In this document: positions 8,782-18,849 of the stretch, piece after piece
How positions within the stretch are numbered: position 1 is the first letter of the stretch
Layout: each line of letters begins with the position of its first letter
Assembly (NCBI RefSeq): GCF_003284895.1
Contig: NZ_QMDV01000002.1
Location: forward strand, 434,001-498,000
DNA length: 64,000 nucleotides
Source: Pontibacter arcticus
Lineage (GTDB): Bacteria; Bacteroidota; Bacteroidia; Cytophagales; Hymenobacteraceae
Direction: 5' to 3'
Notes under the pieces: model-generated
Databases searched by the model: none
The model's input: only the letters and a program-made list of their open reading frames with translations
Told to the model about the DNA's origin: nothing
Position numbers and translations under genes: made by a program

Positions 8782-10152
8782 CTATGAATTATTTACTACA
8801 TTTTCATCTATTAGCGCTACCATTTTAAGACGGTTATTTTTAAAATTTCTGAATATTATAAGCCCTGCAAAGAGCGCTACATATTGCACGATCATATATA
8901 AAATCAGACCAGTTGTAAGCGATTCAAAGAAATAAAGGCCTATAACCAAAGCAACAACTGTTAAAATTGCTGTAATGATGGATACATGAAGAAAAGGTTC
9001 TACTTTAAATGCTCTTAAATAAACAGCTAAATTTCCGTAAATTAACTTAGGTAATTCTGCACATAAAAGTATACTCAATTGAAGTAATGTTAGGAACCTG
9101 TAATTAAGGGTGAAAATTGGAAAAATGTAGATATATATTAGCAGAAGTATAATTGAAATAACTATGAAAACAATAATGCTACTGGAGTGAAGAGAATTAA
9201 ACTTTTGGTCCATTAAACCAAATTCTCTTTTAGATACAAGCATATTAAGCAAAGGCGTCTTTGTAGATATCCAAGCATGTGCAAGATGTAACATAGCAGT
9301 GGTTATAGAGATCGAAATTCCTAACCTGCCAGCTTCTTCTGCTCCTAAAAAATACATTGTGATTGGTACAGCGAAATAAAATACAAAATAACTCGATATC
9401 CAGCTTAAAGAAAACTTTATTTGAAGAGGCATAATCTCTTTAAACCAACTAAATTTTGTCTTTATTTTAAATTTAGAGATCTGAAAATACAGCGGACCCA
9501 GTTGATTTATATAAAGAACAAGCGTTGATATAATCAAAACAAACCCACCAACACTTAGAGCCCAAAGTTTAAGATTGAAATAAAGACTAATCCAAATTGA
9601 AAAAACACTGAGAAAACCGGATATAAGATTTATTTTTAGTACTTCTTTTACTTTATCTAAGCCTTGTAGTAATGCTCCCACATACGATACAAGTAAGGTT
9701 AATCCTCCTGTGAAGGCATAAACAATCCAAGCTAAAGTAATGGAAGAGTATGCATCATACTTACTAAAAAATAGTACGCCTACAAAAGAAAGTATTATTA
9801 TTCCTAATGGTATGAGGTACGAATAAACTTTGAAAGTAAATTTAATCAATGAAATTATCTTCTCAAGTGCTTCAGATGATCCGGTTAACCTTTTATTTCT
9901 ATTTAGTTCGAGATGGGCAAACTCGTGGCTTACGTATTGTGTAATTATTGTAGTAAAACCTAATTCTGCAAACACGGAAAGCGCACCCAGATTGATAAAC
10001 GTGTACCAATATCCTTGCTCATCAATTGTTAGATACTGCGTTATAAAGTAAAAAGACAAGGGCGTTTTAATAACGCTCCAAAGCTTTAAAGCTATTGAAT
10101 AAAGTATATCCTGATCAATATTAAGATATCTGCTTAACTTATTTAAATACAT
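8782..10152 (-). CDS. Wzx-type polysaccharide flippase, MATE/MVF fold
   Basis: An integral membrane protein of 456 residues with about twelve hydrophobic segments and the N-terminal pattern of the polysaccharide biosynthesis (Wzx/RfbX-like) family: SVIKTPLSFYFITQYLTIDEQGYWYTFINLGAL. It probably flips undecaprenyl-linked repeat units to the periplasmic face. The gene is AT-rich compared with the housekeeping genes at either end of the locus. It is divergent from the glycosyltransferase operon across a 550-bp intergenic region. The substrate cannot be told from sequence. Confidence 0.8.
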   Translation of the reverse strand: MYLNKLSRYLNIDQDILYSIALKLWSVIKTPLSFYFITQYLTIDEQGYWYTFINLGALSVFAELGFTTIITQYVSHEFAHLELNRNKRLTGSSEALEKIISLIKFTFKVYSYLIPLGIIILSFVGVLFFSKYDAYSSITLAWIVYAFTGGLTLLVSYVGALLQGLDKVKEVLKINLISGFLSVFSIWISLYFNLKLWALSVGGFVLIISTLVLYINQLGPLYFQISKFKIKTKFSWFKEIMPLQIKFSLSWISSYFVFYFAVPITMYFLGAEEAGRLGISISITTAMLHLAHAWISTKTPLLNMLVSKREFGLMDQKFNSLHSSSIIVFIVISIILLLIYIYIFPIFTLNYRFLTLLQLSILLCAELPKLIYGNLAVYLRAFKVEPFLHVSIITAILTVVALVIGLYFFESLTTGLILYMIVQYVALFAGLIIFRNFKNNRLKMVALIDENVVNNS

Positions 10153-10702
10153 TTTTAAATATTAGGGAACGGTACGGCGTCAATAATTTTATATAGAGTA
10201 TTTTCGGCCGGGAATTAATAATTATTCAAAATCCTTACAGCTTGCTAATCTTATTATTTTTTGATGATAGCATTCAACGGTTGTAAAATTATTATTTAGT
10301 AAATGTATTAAATAACCCGTTTTAATAAGATTTTATCTATAAACAAAATAGGGGCTTAAAGAATTTTGTGATTGCACTGTTGTATTTCTAAGCTGATTAT
10401 TGGTTATTTATTATTAAAGAATCATACATATTTAAACAATCTCTGGCCTAAAATTAGGTAATAGGATTGCAAAGATACTTTAAATTATATTTTTAACTCA
10501 ACTACATAACATACTATTGTACTAGCAAGCAAATCAATTAACTTTGTATCACATTTAAATAAAAAAGAGTTGTGAAGCGTTAATTATACTTTTAAAATTA
10601 AAATTTATTAAATCTGAACTTAAAACAGCTAAATTCCACAACAAGTAAGATCACAAATTTAATCATCAATATTTTGTACTTATTTGTTTTAAATAAAATG
10701 AA
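10153..10702. other. Divergent AT-rich intergenic region of the polysaccharide locus
   Basis: 550 bp without an open reading frame of note. It separates the minus-strand flippase from the plus-strand glycosyltransferase operon. It is very AT-rich and contains one good Bacteroidota promoter match for the plus-strand operon (listed separately), which leaves a leader of about 150 nt before the first gene. No clear terminator-like hairpin or riboswitch was recognised in that leader. Confidence 0.6.
10516..10546 (+). promoter_or_regulatory. Predicted Bacteroidota-type promoter for the polysaccharide operon
   Basis: A -7 element TAACTTTG at 10539-10546 fits TAnnTTTG exactly. ATTG at 10516-10519 is one mismatch from the -33 TTTG and is separated by 19 nt, the standard spacing. 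Transcription would start near 10553 and read into the glycosyltransferase at 10703. This is pattern matching only. Confidence 0.55.
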
Positions 10703-11998
10703 ATGAATGCAGTATTTACCATTGTAGCTAAAAACTATTTATCTCTTGCCCGTACTTTAGGTGATTCTTTAAAAACCCTTCACCCTGATTTAGACTTTTA
10801 TATTGTTATCGCAGATGCAAATGATGGCTATATTTCTATTGAGAACGAGAAATATAAAATTCTGGAGGCAGATAAATTAGGTGTTCCTAATCTGAAAGAT
10901 TTAGCTTTTAAATATAATGTAACGGAGTATTGCACTGCTATTAAGCCATTTGTTTTCAGTCATTTATTTGGGCAAGGATATAATAAGCTAATATACTTTG
11001 ATCCGGATATATATGTCTTTAATAAAATTGATCACATTTTTGAAATCTTAGACAATAATTTCATTGTATTAACACCGCATTTTATAACCCCTGAGCTCAA
11101 TTATTCAGGTACTGTTCCTGAAGGAGGTATTCTTTTCTTAGGAATGTTCAACCTTGGGTTTGTAGCCATTAAAAATTCTGATGAGGGGAGGTATATAGCA
11201 AGTTGGTGGGAGCACAGGCTTATCGATAAATGTTATGCTGATAAGATTGATGGCTTTCATACAGATCAGAAATGGATGGATTTTATACCTGTCCTTTTCG
11301 AAAAGGGTGTTCACATTTCCCGAAATTTAGGCCATAATATGGCTTTTTGGAATATACATGAACGTGCTGTTGTAAGAATTAACCAAACTTATAATGTAAC
11401 TCACAAATTAGATAGTAAGAAAGAAGATAATCCTTTAGTCTTTTTTCATTTCGCAGGTTTTGATCCTAATAACTTAACATATGTGCATAAATATCATCCT
11501 GCATTTACGTTAGAAGATTTTCCTGATCTAAAGCCGTTGATGAATCTTTATAGAAATTCTGTATTAGCCAATGGCTTTGAAGAAACAATTAAATGGCCTT
11601 ATACTTTTGCTCATTTTGATAACGGTAAGAAAATCAATAATTTCCAAAGGCGATTATACCGTAGCTTAACAGAAGAAGGTCTTAAATTTACAGATCCTTT
11701 TTCAACTTCTCATGACTCTTTCTTTAATCTTCTAAAGAAAAGCGATTTGATAACATCTGGCAATACAAATATCGACCGTCTAAATGATCGTAACATAGCA
11801 GGTTTCGATAGGAAACGGAAAATTCTCAATCGGATGATGAAGACATTGAAGTTAACTTTAGGCTTTGAAAAATATGTCCTGCTGATGAAATTCGCTATGC
11901 GCTATGTAAGGCCTGAAAATCAAACCTTCTTAATCAAAGGTTTACATAAAGAAATAGGATTTAAGCACGAAGGTATGCTTAAAAAAAATCAGAAATAA
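10703..11998 (+). CDS. Glycosyltransferase of the polysaccharide locus, GT8-like N-terminus
   Basis: 431 residues. The N-terminal half has a GT-A pattern: AVFTIVAKNYLSLARTLGDSL at the start and YFDPDIYVF with a DxD-like D100-P-D102, as in retaining GT8-like enzymes. The C-terminal half is basic and not recognised. It is the first gene of the plus-strand operon and lies 21 bp upstream of the next glycosyltransferase. It probably adds one sugar of the repeat unit in the cytoplasm. Donor and acceptor are unknown. Confidence 0.7.
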   Translation: MNAVFTIVAKNYLSLARTLGDSLKTLHPDLDFYIVIADANDGYISIENEKYKILEADKLGVPNLKDLAFKYNVTEYCTAIKPFVFSHLFGQGYNKLIYFDPDIYVFNKIDHIFEILDNNFIVLTPHFITPELNYSGTVPEGGILFLGMFNLGFVAIKNSDEGRYIASWWEHRLIDKCYADKIDGFHTDQKWMDFIPVLFEKGVHISRNLGHNMAFWNIHERAVVRINQTYNVTHKLDSKKEDNPLVFFHFAGFDPNNLTYVHKYHPAFTLEDFPDLKPLMNLYRNSVLANGFEETIKWPYTFAHFDNGKKINNFQRRLYRSLTEEGLKFTDPFSTSHDSFFNLLKKSDLITSGNTNIDRLNDRNIAGFDRKRKILNRMMKTLKLTLGFEKYVLLMKFAMRYVRPENQTFLIKGLHKEIGFKHEGMLKKNQK

Positions 11999-12019
11999 GA
12001 TTATTGTAGTATTTTAATT

Positions 12020-13114
12020 ATGGCTTTCAAAGTAATTTTAATATCAAAGGCTATGCTGGTAAGTTCTACGCACAGCAAAGCTGAGCTTATCGGGAAGTTT
12101 GTTGACTTAACACTGATTACGCCTTTTAAATGGCCTTATTATGTTGAGGAGGAATTAAAGCCCCCTGGTAGTTTTAAGCATATTAAAGTTAGAACCACCC
12201 TGGAAGGTAAAAACCACTTACATTTTTATTGGGGAATTGAGAAAATAATAAAAGATATAAATCCTGATATAGTTCATATTGACGAGGAGCCCTTTAGTTT
12301 AGTAACCGGCCAGATTCTTAGGATTTGCAAAAAACTGAATATTAAAACCTTATGTTTTACATGGGAAAATCTGTTCCGGAATTATCCATTTCCATTTAAT
12401 CATCTTAAGCAGTATGTATTAAATAACATAGATTATGTGATTGCTGGTAATGAGGAAGCTGTTGAAATAGTAAAAAAGAAAGGATATAATAAAAATATTT
12501 CTGTTATACCTCAGTTTGGAATAGATACTACAACTTTTTATCCGCGCGCAATTAAAAAGTATACAGTTTGTCCTGATTTTAAACTGTCTGTTGGTTTTGT
12601 AGGTCGTGTTATTGAAGAGAAAGGAATTCAGACAGTTATTAATGCTATGAAGAATTTACCATCTGTTCATTTAACAATAATAGGAACCGGACCCTATCAA
12701 ACTGAACTACAAAAAATTTTAAAAAGAAATCATATAGAAAATCAAGTGAAGTTTTTGGGGGGTGTATCTTCTACTGATGTAGCTGAACACATCGCCTCTT
12801 TTGACACATTGATTCTCCCTTCATTAACTGGTAAGAAATGGAAAGAGCAGTTTGGAAGAGTATTGCCAGAAGCTATGGCCTGTAAAGTAGCCGTAATTGG
12901 ATCAAGTTCAGGCGAAATTCCTAACGTAATCGGAAATGCGGGTTTGGTATTTGAGGAAGGCAACGTTGCTGAGTGCAAGAAATGCATAAATTCATTATTA
13001 AATAGTGAAACATTACATACTTATCAGGAAAAAGGCTACCAAAGAGCTTTGGCATATTATACACAGGAGTCAATAGTAGACCAGACTATTAAAGTTTATA
13101 AAGAGATTGTCTAA
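12020..13114 (+). CDS. Glycosyltransferase family 4
   Basis: GT-B fold transferase, 364 residues. Seen: the N-terminal Rossmann part with DIVHIDEEPFSL; the GT4 C-terminal domain starting at VGFVGRVIEEKGIQTVINA with the donor-phosphate region; and the nucleotide-sugar acid motif in EQFGRVLPEAMACKVAVIGS (E-x7-E type). It follows the first glycosyltransferase closely, and its last 8 bases overlap the next gene, so these genes are one operon. It is expected to extend the lipid-linked oligosaccharide. Confidence 0.85.
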   Translation: MAFKVILISKAMLVSSTHSKAELIGKFVDLTLITPFKWPYYVEEELKPPGSFKHIKVRTTLEGKNHLHFYWGIEKIIKDINPDIVHIDEEPFSLVTGQILRICKKLNIKTLCFTWENLFRNYPFPFNHLKQYVLNNIDYVIAGNEEAVEIVKKKGYNKNISVIPQFGIDTTTFYPRAIKKYTVCPDFKLSVGFVGRVIEEKGIQTVINAMKNLPSVHLTIIGTGPYQTELQKILKRNHIENQVKFLGGVSSTDVAEHIASFDTLILPSLTGKKWKEQFGRVLPEAMACKVAVIGSSSGEIPNVIGNAGLVFEEGNVAECKKCINSLLNSETLHTYQEKGYQRALAYYTQESIVDQTIKVYKEIV

Positions 13115-14234
13115 AATACATAACACTAATTATATTCTATTCTGTGCGCTGTTGCTTTTGTTCATGGCAAGCGCTCTTGTATTAAATAATACTGGCTTTG
13201 CTGTTGTAGGTGCTATATTGGGTCTTTGGACTTTAATATCTGGCATTTATACTTATAAAACTGAAAAAATAGTCAACGTTCCAGATCAACTTTATTTTTT
13301 TATATTTTTTACCCTTTACATTCTTATCGCCATAAATTATTGGGAGGTATCCTATGATTATAAAGACATAATTGCTACATACTTGTTTTTTATAATTATA
13401 CCGTTACTGCTAGTTAGCTTAGATTATACTTATCCAAGCTTTTGCGTTGCAGCTCATCATGCACTTAACGCATTCTTTGTTATTTTCTCGGTTTTAATGT
13501 TTGGTCATGCGTTGCTTTATGGAGTAGACTGGGAGCGTTCCTATTTATTTAACAATGGAATGCTACACAAAAACGGAATCTCATCCATTTATGAAATAGT
13601 TTACATTTACGTTTTATACTCCAAAGCTAAGACATCTAAAAACCTGCTGTTTTATTCTATCATATTAACTGGTGGTATCTGTTTAATTTTTATTGGGAGT
13701 AAAACTTCCATTGTATTAGCTTTTATATTCACACTTGCATTATTTTCTAAAATTCTCTTTTTCTTTTTGCTGATTCTTATCTTAGTTGTACTAACCTATC
13801 TTGTTTTTTTTCTTAATGATATTAATACATCTCCGTTTAGAACTGCCTCTTTCAGGGGAATGCTTTGGGAACAGGCATGGGAGGAAATTACTTTTTCCAA
13901 AACGAGTCTGCTTTTAGGAAACGGTCCTGGAACTTTCATCTCTAAAATAAAGGAGTACGGACTCTTCAAAATAGAAGGTACACATAATTTTATACTTCAA
14001 ATCTTACACAATTTCGGTATTGTTGGGTTGGGCCTTTTTTCGAAGTACTTCTATAGAATTGCCAGGCAATTTAAAATTTTTAGCAGTCCTGCTGCTGCTG
14101 CATTTTGGATGTTTAATATGCATGCCCTCTTCGACGTGGGTTGGGTAAAAGGAGCAGGTTTTTTTGCAAGTCTTTTTTTTGGTTTGGCAATAGCAGAGGC
14201 TAAAAAGCAAGTTAGGCATGAAGAGTTATCTTAA
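13107..14234 (+). CDS. O-antigen ligase/polymerase-type membrane protein
   Basis: 375 residues with about ten membrane segments and a large periplasmic loop region (FRTASFRGMLWEQAWEEI, LLLGNGPGTF) and GTHNFILQILHNFGIVGLG, all typical of the O-antigen ligase/Wzy superfamily. The frame opens at a TTG (13107) that overlaps the preceding stop by 8 bases; the first ATG is 13164. Such proteins either polymerise repeat units (Wzy) or ligate them. A second protein of this type is two genes downstream, so one may be the polymerase and one a ligase; sequence alone does not decide. Confidence 0.75.
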   Translation: MSKIHNTNYILFCALLLLFMASALVLNNTGFAVVGAILGLWTLISGIYTYKTEKIVNVPDQLYFFIFFTLYILIAINYWEVSYDYKDIIATYLFFIIIPLLLVSLDYTYPSFCVAAHHALNAFFVIFSVLMFGHALLYGVDWERSYLFNNGMLHKNGISSIYEIVYIYVLYSKAKTSKNLLFYSIILTGGICLIFIGSKTSIVLAFIFTLALFSKILFFFLLILILVVLTYLVFFLNDINTSPFRTASFRGMLWEQAWEEITFSKTSLLLGNGPGTFISKIKEYGLFKIEGTHNFILQILHNFGIVGLGLFSKYFYRIARQFKIFSSPAAAAFWMFNMHALFDVGWVKGAGFFASLFFGLAIAEAKKQVRHEELS

Positions 14235-14278
14235 TCAAACAAATGTGGAGTAGCCCTCTTGATCATAATGTTGGATAA

Positions 14279-15370
14279 ATGAATAAACAAAAAATATATA
14301 TCAATGGCCGTTTTCTCACGCAGAGAACTACAGGTGTTCAGCGGGTAGCTATTGGCTTGGTTAAAGCATTAGATGGCATTCTTTCTGAAGATGAATGCCT
14401 AAGTAGTAAATATGAAATTATACTTATCTGCCCTAGTTATGCCATATTTACCATGTCTTTTAATAAGGTTAAAATTTTAAAACGAGGTTTTTTAACAGGT
14501 CATTTATGGGAGCAATTTGAGTTGCCTTTCTATTCTTATAACTACCTGCTAATTAACCTTTGTAATGTATCTCCTCTAACCAAGAAAAATCAGCTTGCAA
14601 TAATACATGACAGTGCCGTTTTTGCTTACCCAGCTGCATATAGTTTCATTTTTAGATTATGGTACAAAATAAATTACTTCGTAACATCAAGGAGAAGTAA
14701 AGGCATTATAACTGTATCAGAATTTTCTAAAAAGGAATTAGCTAAATTTTTAAGTATAAATGCAGATAGAATTGAGGTAATATATCCTGCATCGGCTTTT
14801 AAAAGTATTGAGCGTGTACATCAAAGAAATACAGCACACCAAAAACCTTATGTTTTAGCTGTTAGCAGCTTGAACCCACAGAAGAATGTGAGAGGTATAA
14901 TTTCTGCCTTTCATCATCTACAGGATATTAACATTAATTTGTTTGTTGTAGGAGGAGATAACACGCAAATATTTAAGAGCATAGGTATAATAGAGGATTT
15001 GCCGAATGTAAAATTTTTAGGTTATGTTTCTGATGAGCGTTTAACAGATCTATATCAGAATGCTTTATGTTTTGTCTATCCTTCATTTTATGAAGGCTTC
15101 GGATTACCTCCACTTGAAGCAATGGCATATGGATGTCCCGTTATTGTCTCTAATAGAGCCTCGTTACCTGAAGTTTGCGGAGATGCTGCTTTATATTGTA
15201 ACCCAGATGAACCTGCCAATATTGCAGAAGCAATACGAAAGTTGTATAAAAGTGATGAACTACAAGAGGAACTAATAAAAAATGGCTTCGAACAACTAAA
15301 AAATTTCTGCTTCAGGAAAGGTGCCAGCTCTTTGTTAAGTCTAATCAAACAACATACACCAACAGCGTAA
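14279..15370 (+). CDS. Glycosyltransferase family 4 (mannosyltransferase-like)
   Basis: GT-B transferase, 363 residues. The N-terminus KIYINGRFLTQRTTGVQRVA is the glycine-rich loop seen in WbaZ/mannosyltransferase-like GT4 enzymes. The C-terminal domain has YVLAVSSLNPQKNVRGIISAF and FVYPSFYEGFGLPPLEAMAYG with the E-x7-E acid pair that holds the nucleotide sugar, followed by ASLPEVCGDAALY. It lies within the polysaccharide operon, four bases before the next gene. The sugar specificity is not known. Confidence 0.87.
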   Translation: MNKQKIYINGRFLTQRTTGVQRVAIGLVKALDGILSEDECLSSKYEIILICPSYAIFTMSFNKVKILKRGFLTGHLWEQFELPFYSYNYLLINLCNVSPLTKKNQLAIIHDSAVFAYPAAYSFIFRLWYKINYFVTSRRSKGIITVSEFSKKELAKFLSINADRIEVIYPASAFKSIERVHQRNTAHQKPYVLAVSSLNPQKNVRGIISAFHHLQDININLFVVGGDNTQIFKSIGIIEDLPNVKFLGYVSDERLTDLYQNALCFVYPSFYEGFGLPPLEAMAYGCPVIVSNRASLPEVCGDAALYCNPDEPANIAEAIRKLYKSDELQEELIKNGFEQLKNFCFRKGASSLLSLIKQHTPTA

Positions 15371-15374
15371 CTTT

Positions 15375-16637
15375 GTGAACCAACTAAAGTCCCTTGTTTA
15401 CAAATACCATAGTTCCGTTTTCTTTTTACTATTGGTAGGTATAAGTATTACGCTTCCTTTCTCAATAAAGTATAATAGCTTGCTAATTATACTATTTGTG
15501 CTTTATTGGATTTTGTTTTTGTATAGTTCAAATTCCGTTACTATCAGAAATCCGAAGTTATTTAGTTCGATTTTTTTATTTTTTCTAACTTACATGTACG
15601 GTGCACTCATTTCCAGTGATATACAAAGTGCAATAAAAGATATTGAGCAAAAGCTTTCTTTATTTATTTTGCCTTTAGTTTTAGCATCTATACCTGTTCT
15701 CTCACGAAAAAAACTACACCTAATTGTCGTTTCATTTATAGTATCGTGTTTTGTTATTTCGATTTTAACATTCAGGAACGGATTAAGTTTTCTTGAAGCT
15801 GAACATCGTGTTTGGGCCATGCAAGACCTCATACTCATGCACAGACCTATGTTAGGTTTATATTGTGCATCTTGTATATTCTTTATACTTGCTTTGATAT
15901 TTAGCATCAGGAAGCTGTACTTACAAATCTTAGGAACTAGCCTGGCTCTATGGTTCTTCTTTTTCTTGATAATTATAAATGCTAAGATGTCGTTTTTGGC
16001 TTTTGCTATCAGCTCATTTATAGTATTCCTGATTTACCTGTTTCAGAGAAGAAATAAATGGATTGGTACTGTTGTGATACTTGCTTTTATTGCCAGTTTC
16101 TATGTACTATTCTTAGTAAACGATGCTGTAAACAGTTTTATCACAGCTTTAATTAATTTTGAGCCCTTTTCTTACGAGAAGTATAGTTCTATGATGGTTG
16201 ATAGTTTCAATGTCAGGTTTGGTATCTGGAAATGTTGTAAAGAAGTCTTAAATACTGATTTGACATGGTTAACAGGAACTGGGACAGGTGATTCAAGGCT
16301 TTTATTAATTGACTGTTATAACCGTAACAACTATACAGTGCAAGCTCAGGAAATGTTAAATGCACATAACCAGTACTTAGAGTCGTGGTTAACAATGGGA
16401 CTTATTGGTTTGGTAATATTAATAAGTGTACTTCTATTTGCTATAGTTGATGGTATAAAACAAAAACAGTTTATATTCTATAGCTTTGTAATCCTATACA
16501 TGATCTGTGCTATCTCAGAATCATTATTTGATACTCAAAAAGGAGTTGTGATTTTTACTCTTTTCTATTCTCTTTTTGCTTTCCATCTGCAGGTCGGCAA
16601 TAATGTTTATACGGCCAATAAAAATATTAAAATATAA
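15375..16637 (+). CDS. O-antigen ligase/polymerase-type membrane protein
   Basis: 420 residues, ten to twelve hydrophobic segments, starting at GTG (15375) four bases after the previous stop. The motif region WLTGTGTGDSRLLLIDCYNR and AQEMLNAHNQYLESWLTMGLIGLVIL, with the conserved periplasmic H-N-x-Y/F, is typical of the Wzy/WaaL superfamily. Its stop is directly followed by the next start. It is the second such protein in the locus, with little visible resemblance to the one at 13107-14234 outside the family motifs. Confidence 0.78.
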   Translation: MNQLKSLVYKYHSSVFFLLLVGISITLPFSIKYNSLLIILFVLYWILFLYSSNSVTIRNPKLFSSIFLFFLTYMYGALISSDIQSAIKDIEQKLSLFILPLVLASIPVLSRKKLHLIVVSFIVSCFVISILTFRNGLSFLEAEHRVWAMQDLILMHRPMLGLYCASCIFFILALIFSIRKLYLQILGTSLALWFFFFLIIINAKMSFLAFAISSFIVFLIYLFQRRNKWIGTVVILAFIASFYVLFLVNDAVNSFITALINFEPFSYEKYSSMMVDSFNVRFGIWKCCKEVLNTDLTWLTGTGTGDSRLLLIDCYNRNNYTVQAQEMLNAHNQYLESWLTMGLIGLVILISVLLFAIVDGIKQKQFIFYSFVILYMICAISESLFDTQKGVVIFTLFYSLFAFHLQVGNNVYTANKNIKI

Positions 16638-17759
16638 ATGGCTTCTTCAACTAATACAGCAATTATTCATGATTGGCTTCCGCTTATTGGGGGAGCCGAG
16701 CGAGTGTTGGAAAGTATTCACAGAATATATCCGAGTCCGATTTATACGATAATAAAAAATGAAGAAGCTTTAAGAGGTAGTTATTTTGATACTAAAAGTA
16801 TAAAAACGAGTTTTATTCAAAATCTTCCTTTTGCTAAAACCAAGTATAGAAATTATCTTCCTTTTTTCCCATTAGCTATCGAACAGTTTGATTTAAGAAA
16901 GTATGATATTATAATTTCTTCGTCTTACGCTGTTGCAAAAGGAGTTCTTACTAATGCAAACCAATTACATATTTGTTATTGCCACTCACCTGTTAGGTAT
17001 GCATGGGATCTTTATCATCAGTACTTAGAAGAGGCGAATCTACAAATAGGGCTGAAAGGACTTTTTGCTAAAGTTATTTTACATTATTTAAGAAACTGGG
17101 ATGTAGCATCTATTAATAGAGTTGATTATTTTATTGCAAATTCAAATTACATTGCACGCAGAATCAAAAAGCTTTATAACAGAGAAGCAATTGTGATTTA
17201 CCCTCCGGTGGCAGTAGAAAACTTCAAACTATGTGAAGTGAAAGAAAATTTTTATTTGACTGCTTCTCGGATGGTCCCCTATAAGAAAATTGATCTTATT
17301 GTAGAAGCTTTTGCTCTGATGCCTGACAAAGAATTAGTTGTAATTGGTGATGGTCCAGATTTTAGTAAAATAAAGAAAAAGGCAACTGCAAATATAAAAA
17401 TATTGGGTTATCAGTCTTTTGAAGTACTAAGGGATCATATGCAACGAGCAAAAGCTTTTGTATTTGCCGCAGAAGAAGATTTTGGAATTATCCCTGTTGA
17501 AGCACAAGCATGCGGAACTCCAGTAATTGCTTATGGGAGAGGGGGAGCTTTGGAAACAGTAAAGAATAATGAAACTGGATTATTTTTTTATGAGCAAACA
17601 ACCAGTAGTCTCATTGAAGCAATTAGGGATTTTGAAAAAAAATCATACGATTTCGTTCCTGCTTTGATTCGAAACCACTCTGAGAACTTTAGTACCGAAA
17701 AATTCGAAGCTAAGTTTAAAGCTTTCATCGAGGATAAACGTGGGGATTTAAATTTATAG
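16638..17759 (+). CDS. Glycosyltransferase family 4
   Basis: GT-B transferase, 373 residues. The N-terminus IIHDWLPLIGGAERVLE carries the GGAE loop of GT4 enzymes; the C-terminal domain has YLTASRMVPYKKIDLIVEAF and FVFAAEEDFGIIPVEAQACGTPVIAYG with the E-x7-E donor-binding pair. The ATG directly follows the previous stop. It is the last sugar transferase of the operon and probably acts in repeat-unit assembly. Low GC and many AAA/ATT codons match the rest of the locus. Confidence 0.87.
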   Translation: MASSTNTAIIHDWLPLIGGAERVLESIHRIYPSPIYTIIKNEEALRGSYFDTKSIKTSFIQNLPFAKTKYRNYLPFFPLAIEQFDLRKYDIIISSSYAVAKGVLTNANQLHICYCHSPVRYAWDLYHQYLEEANLQIGLKGLFAKVILHYLRNWDVASINRVDYFIANSNYIARRIKKLYNREAIVIYPPVAVENFKLCEVKENFYLTASRMVPYKKIDLIVEAFALMPDKELVVIGDGPDFSKIKKKATANIKILGYQSFEVLRDHMQRAKAFVFAAEEDFGIIPVEAQACGTPVIAYGRGGALETVKNNETGLFFYEQTTSSLIEAIRDFEKKSYDFVPALIRNHSENFSTEKFEAKFKAFIEDKRGDLNL

Positions 17760-17869
17760 AGTTATTTGCCCTGTTTTAGGAAGTATAATTTATAAGTGTA
17801 AGATATTTAAAAACAGTGTATTGAATCTTAACAGAAGATTCAAATTTTTCGCAGAAAGTTTATTATAAA

Positions 17870-18784
17870 ATGTACAAAGAAAAAGAGAATAAGGATAGTT
17901 ATCCAAAGAAGTATACAAGAGAAGATGAAATTGACATATCCGTTATCTTCAGTAATCTAAGAAGTGCAGCCAATTCAATAAGCCATGGCTTCAAATCGTT
18001 TCTTCTTTTAATTGTGAGGAAGTTTATTTTTTTAATAGCTTTTTTTTGTATTGGCTCATTAGCGGGCTACGCAACCTATAGCGTTACCAAACCTTATTAT
18101 ACTTCCTCTATGACCTTGGTATTAGCTGAAATCAGGAATCAATTCGTGGAAGATGAATTAAGCAAGTTTACAGTTATGGTAGATGATGATAACTTCAATG
18201 CAATAGCTGATAGATTGGAAATATCTGTAGAGGATGCGAAGCAAATAAAGAAATTAACCTTTTCTAACCTGGATCAGGAGCGGGTGTCAGAGGATAGTAT
18301 TTTGACTGGGTCACCTTTCAGGATTGAACTGCAACTCTACGACAGAAAACTTTTTGAAAAAATGGAGCCAGCTATCACAAGCTATCTTGAAAACAATAGG
18401 TTCTTTGCAAAGCAAAAGCGCATTAAGCAGCGGCAGATTGAAGGAATGATCACTAAGTTGAAAAAAGAAATCTCTTCAATGGATAGTATCAAAGCTGAAA
18501 TTTCAGCTCCACGCGGTCCTGTTAATGGGTTTGTATACGGTGAACCTCTTGATCCATCAAACTTATTTCGTGAAAGTATAAGTATGTATGAGCAACAGGC
18601 AGAGTTGGAGGCTGAATTAGAACAATTGGACAACATGCAGGTTGTAATCGGTTTTTCGCCGCAATCACGGCCTACTGGCCCTAACTTGCTTAAATATCTG
18701 GCATTAGGCGGCTTAATCGCTTTTGTAATTGGTTTACTGGTTGCTTTAAGGTTGGAAGCAAAGAGGAAGAGAAAATTAGCTTAA
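17870..18784 (+). CDS. Wzz-like chain length determinant protein
   Basis: 304 residues with the Wzz topology: a cytoplasmic N-terminus of about 45 residues, a first membrane span (FIFLIAFFCIGSLAGYATY), a long periplasmic helical part rich in charged residues, and a C-terminal span near 276-295 (YLALGGLIAFVIGLLVAL) ending in a basic tail. Proteins of this fold set the polymer length made by Wzy. No tyrosine autokinase domain is fused and no Wza exporter is in the window. A 110-bp gap precedes it; a strong hairpin terminator follows and closes the operon. Confidence 0.75.
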   Translation: MYKEKENKDSYPKKYTREDEIDISVIFSNLRSAANSISHGFKSFLLLIVRKFIFLIAFFCIGSLAGYATYSVTKPYYTSSMTLVLAEIRNQFVEDELSKFTVMVDDDNFNAIADRLEISVEDAKQIKKLTFSNLDQERVSEDSILTGSPFRIELQLYDRKLFEKMEPAITSYLENNRFFAKQKRIKQRQIEGMITKLKKEISSMDSIKAEISAPRGPVNGFVYGEPLDPSNLFRESISMYEQQAELEAELEQLDNMQVVIGFSPQSRPTGPNLLKYLALGGLIAFVIGLLVALRLEAKRKRKLA

Positions 18785-18796
18785 ATACCAGGTATA

Positions 18797-18836
18797 AAAA
18801 AGGCCGCTGCTCTATTAAGAACAGCGGCCTTTTTTA
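18797..18836. terminator. Bidirectional terminator
   Basis: The stem AGGCCGCTG (18801-18809) pairs with CAGCGGCCT (18822-18830). Runs of A before and T after make it work in both directions. It closes the polysaccharide operon and the convergent GNAT-nitrilase gene. Confidence 0.9.
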
Positions 18837-18849
18837 TACTTTATACTTT

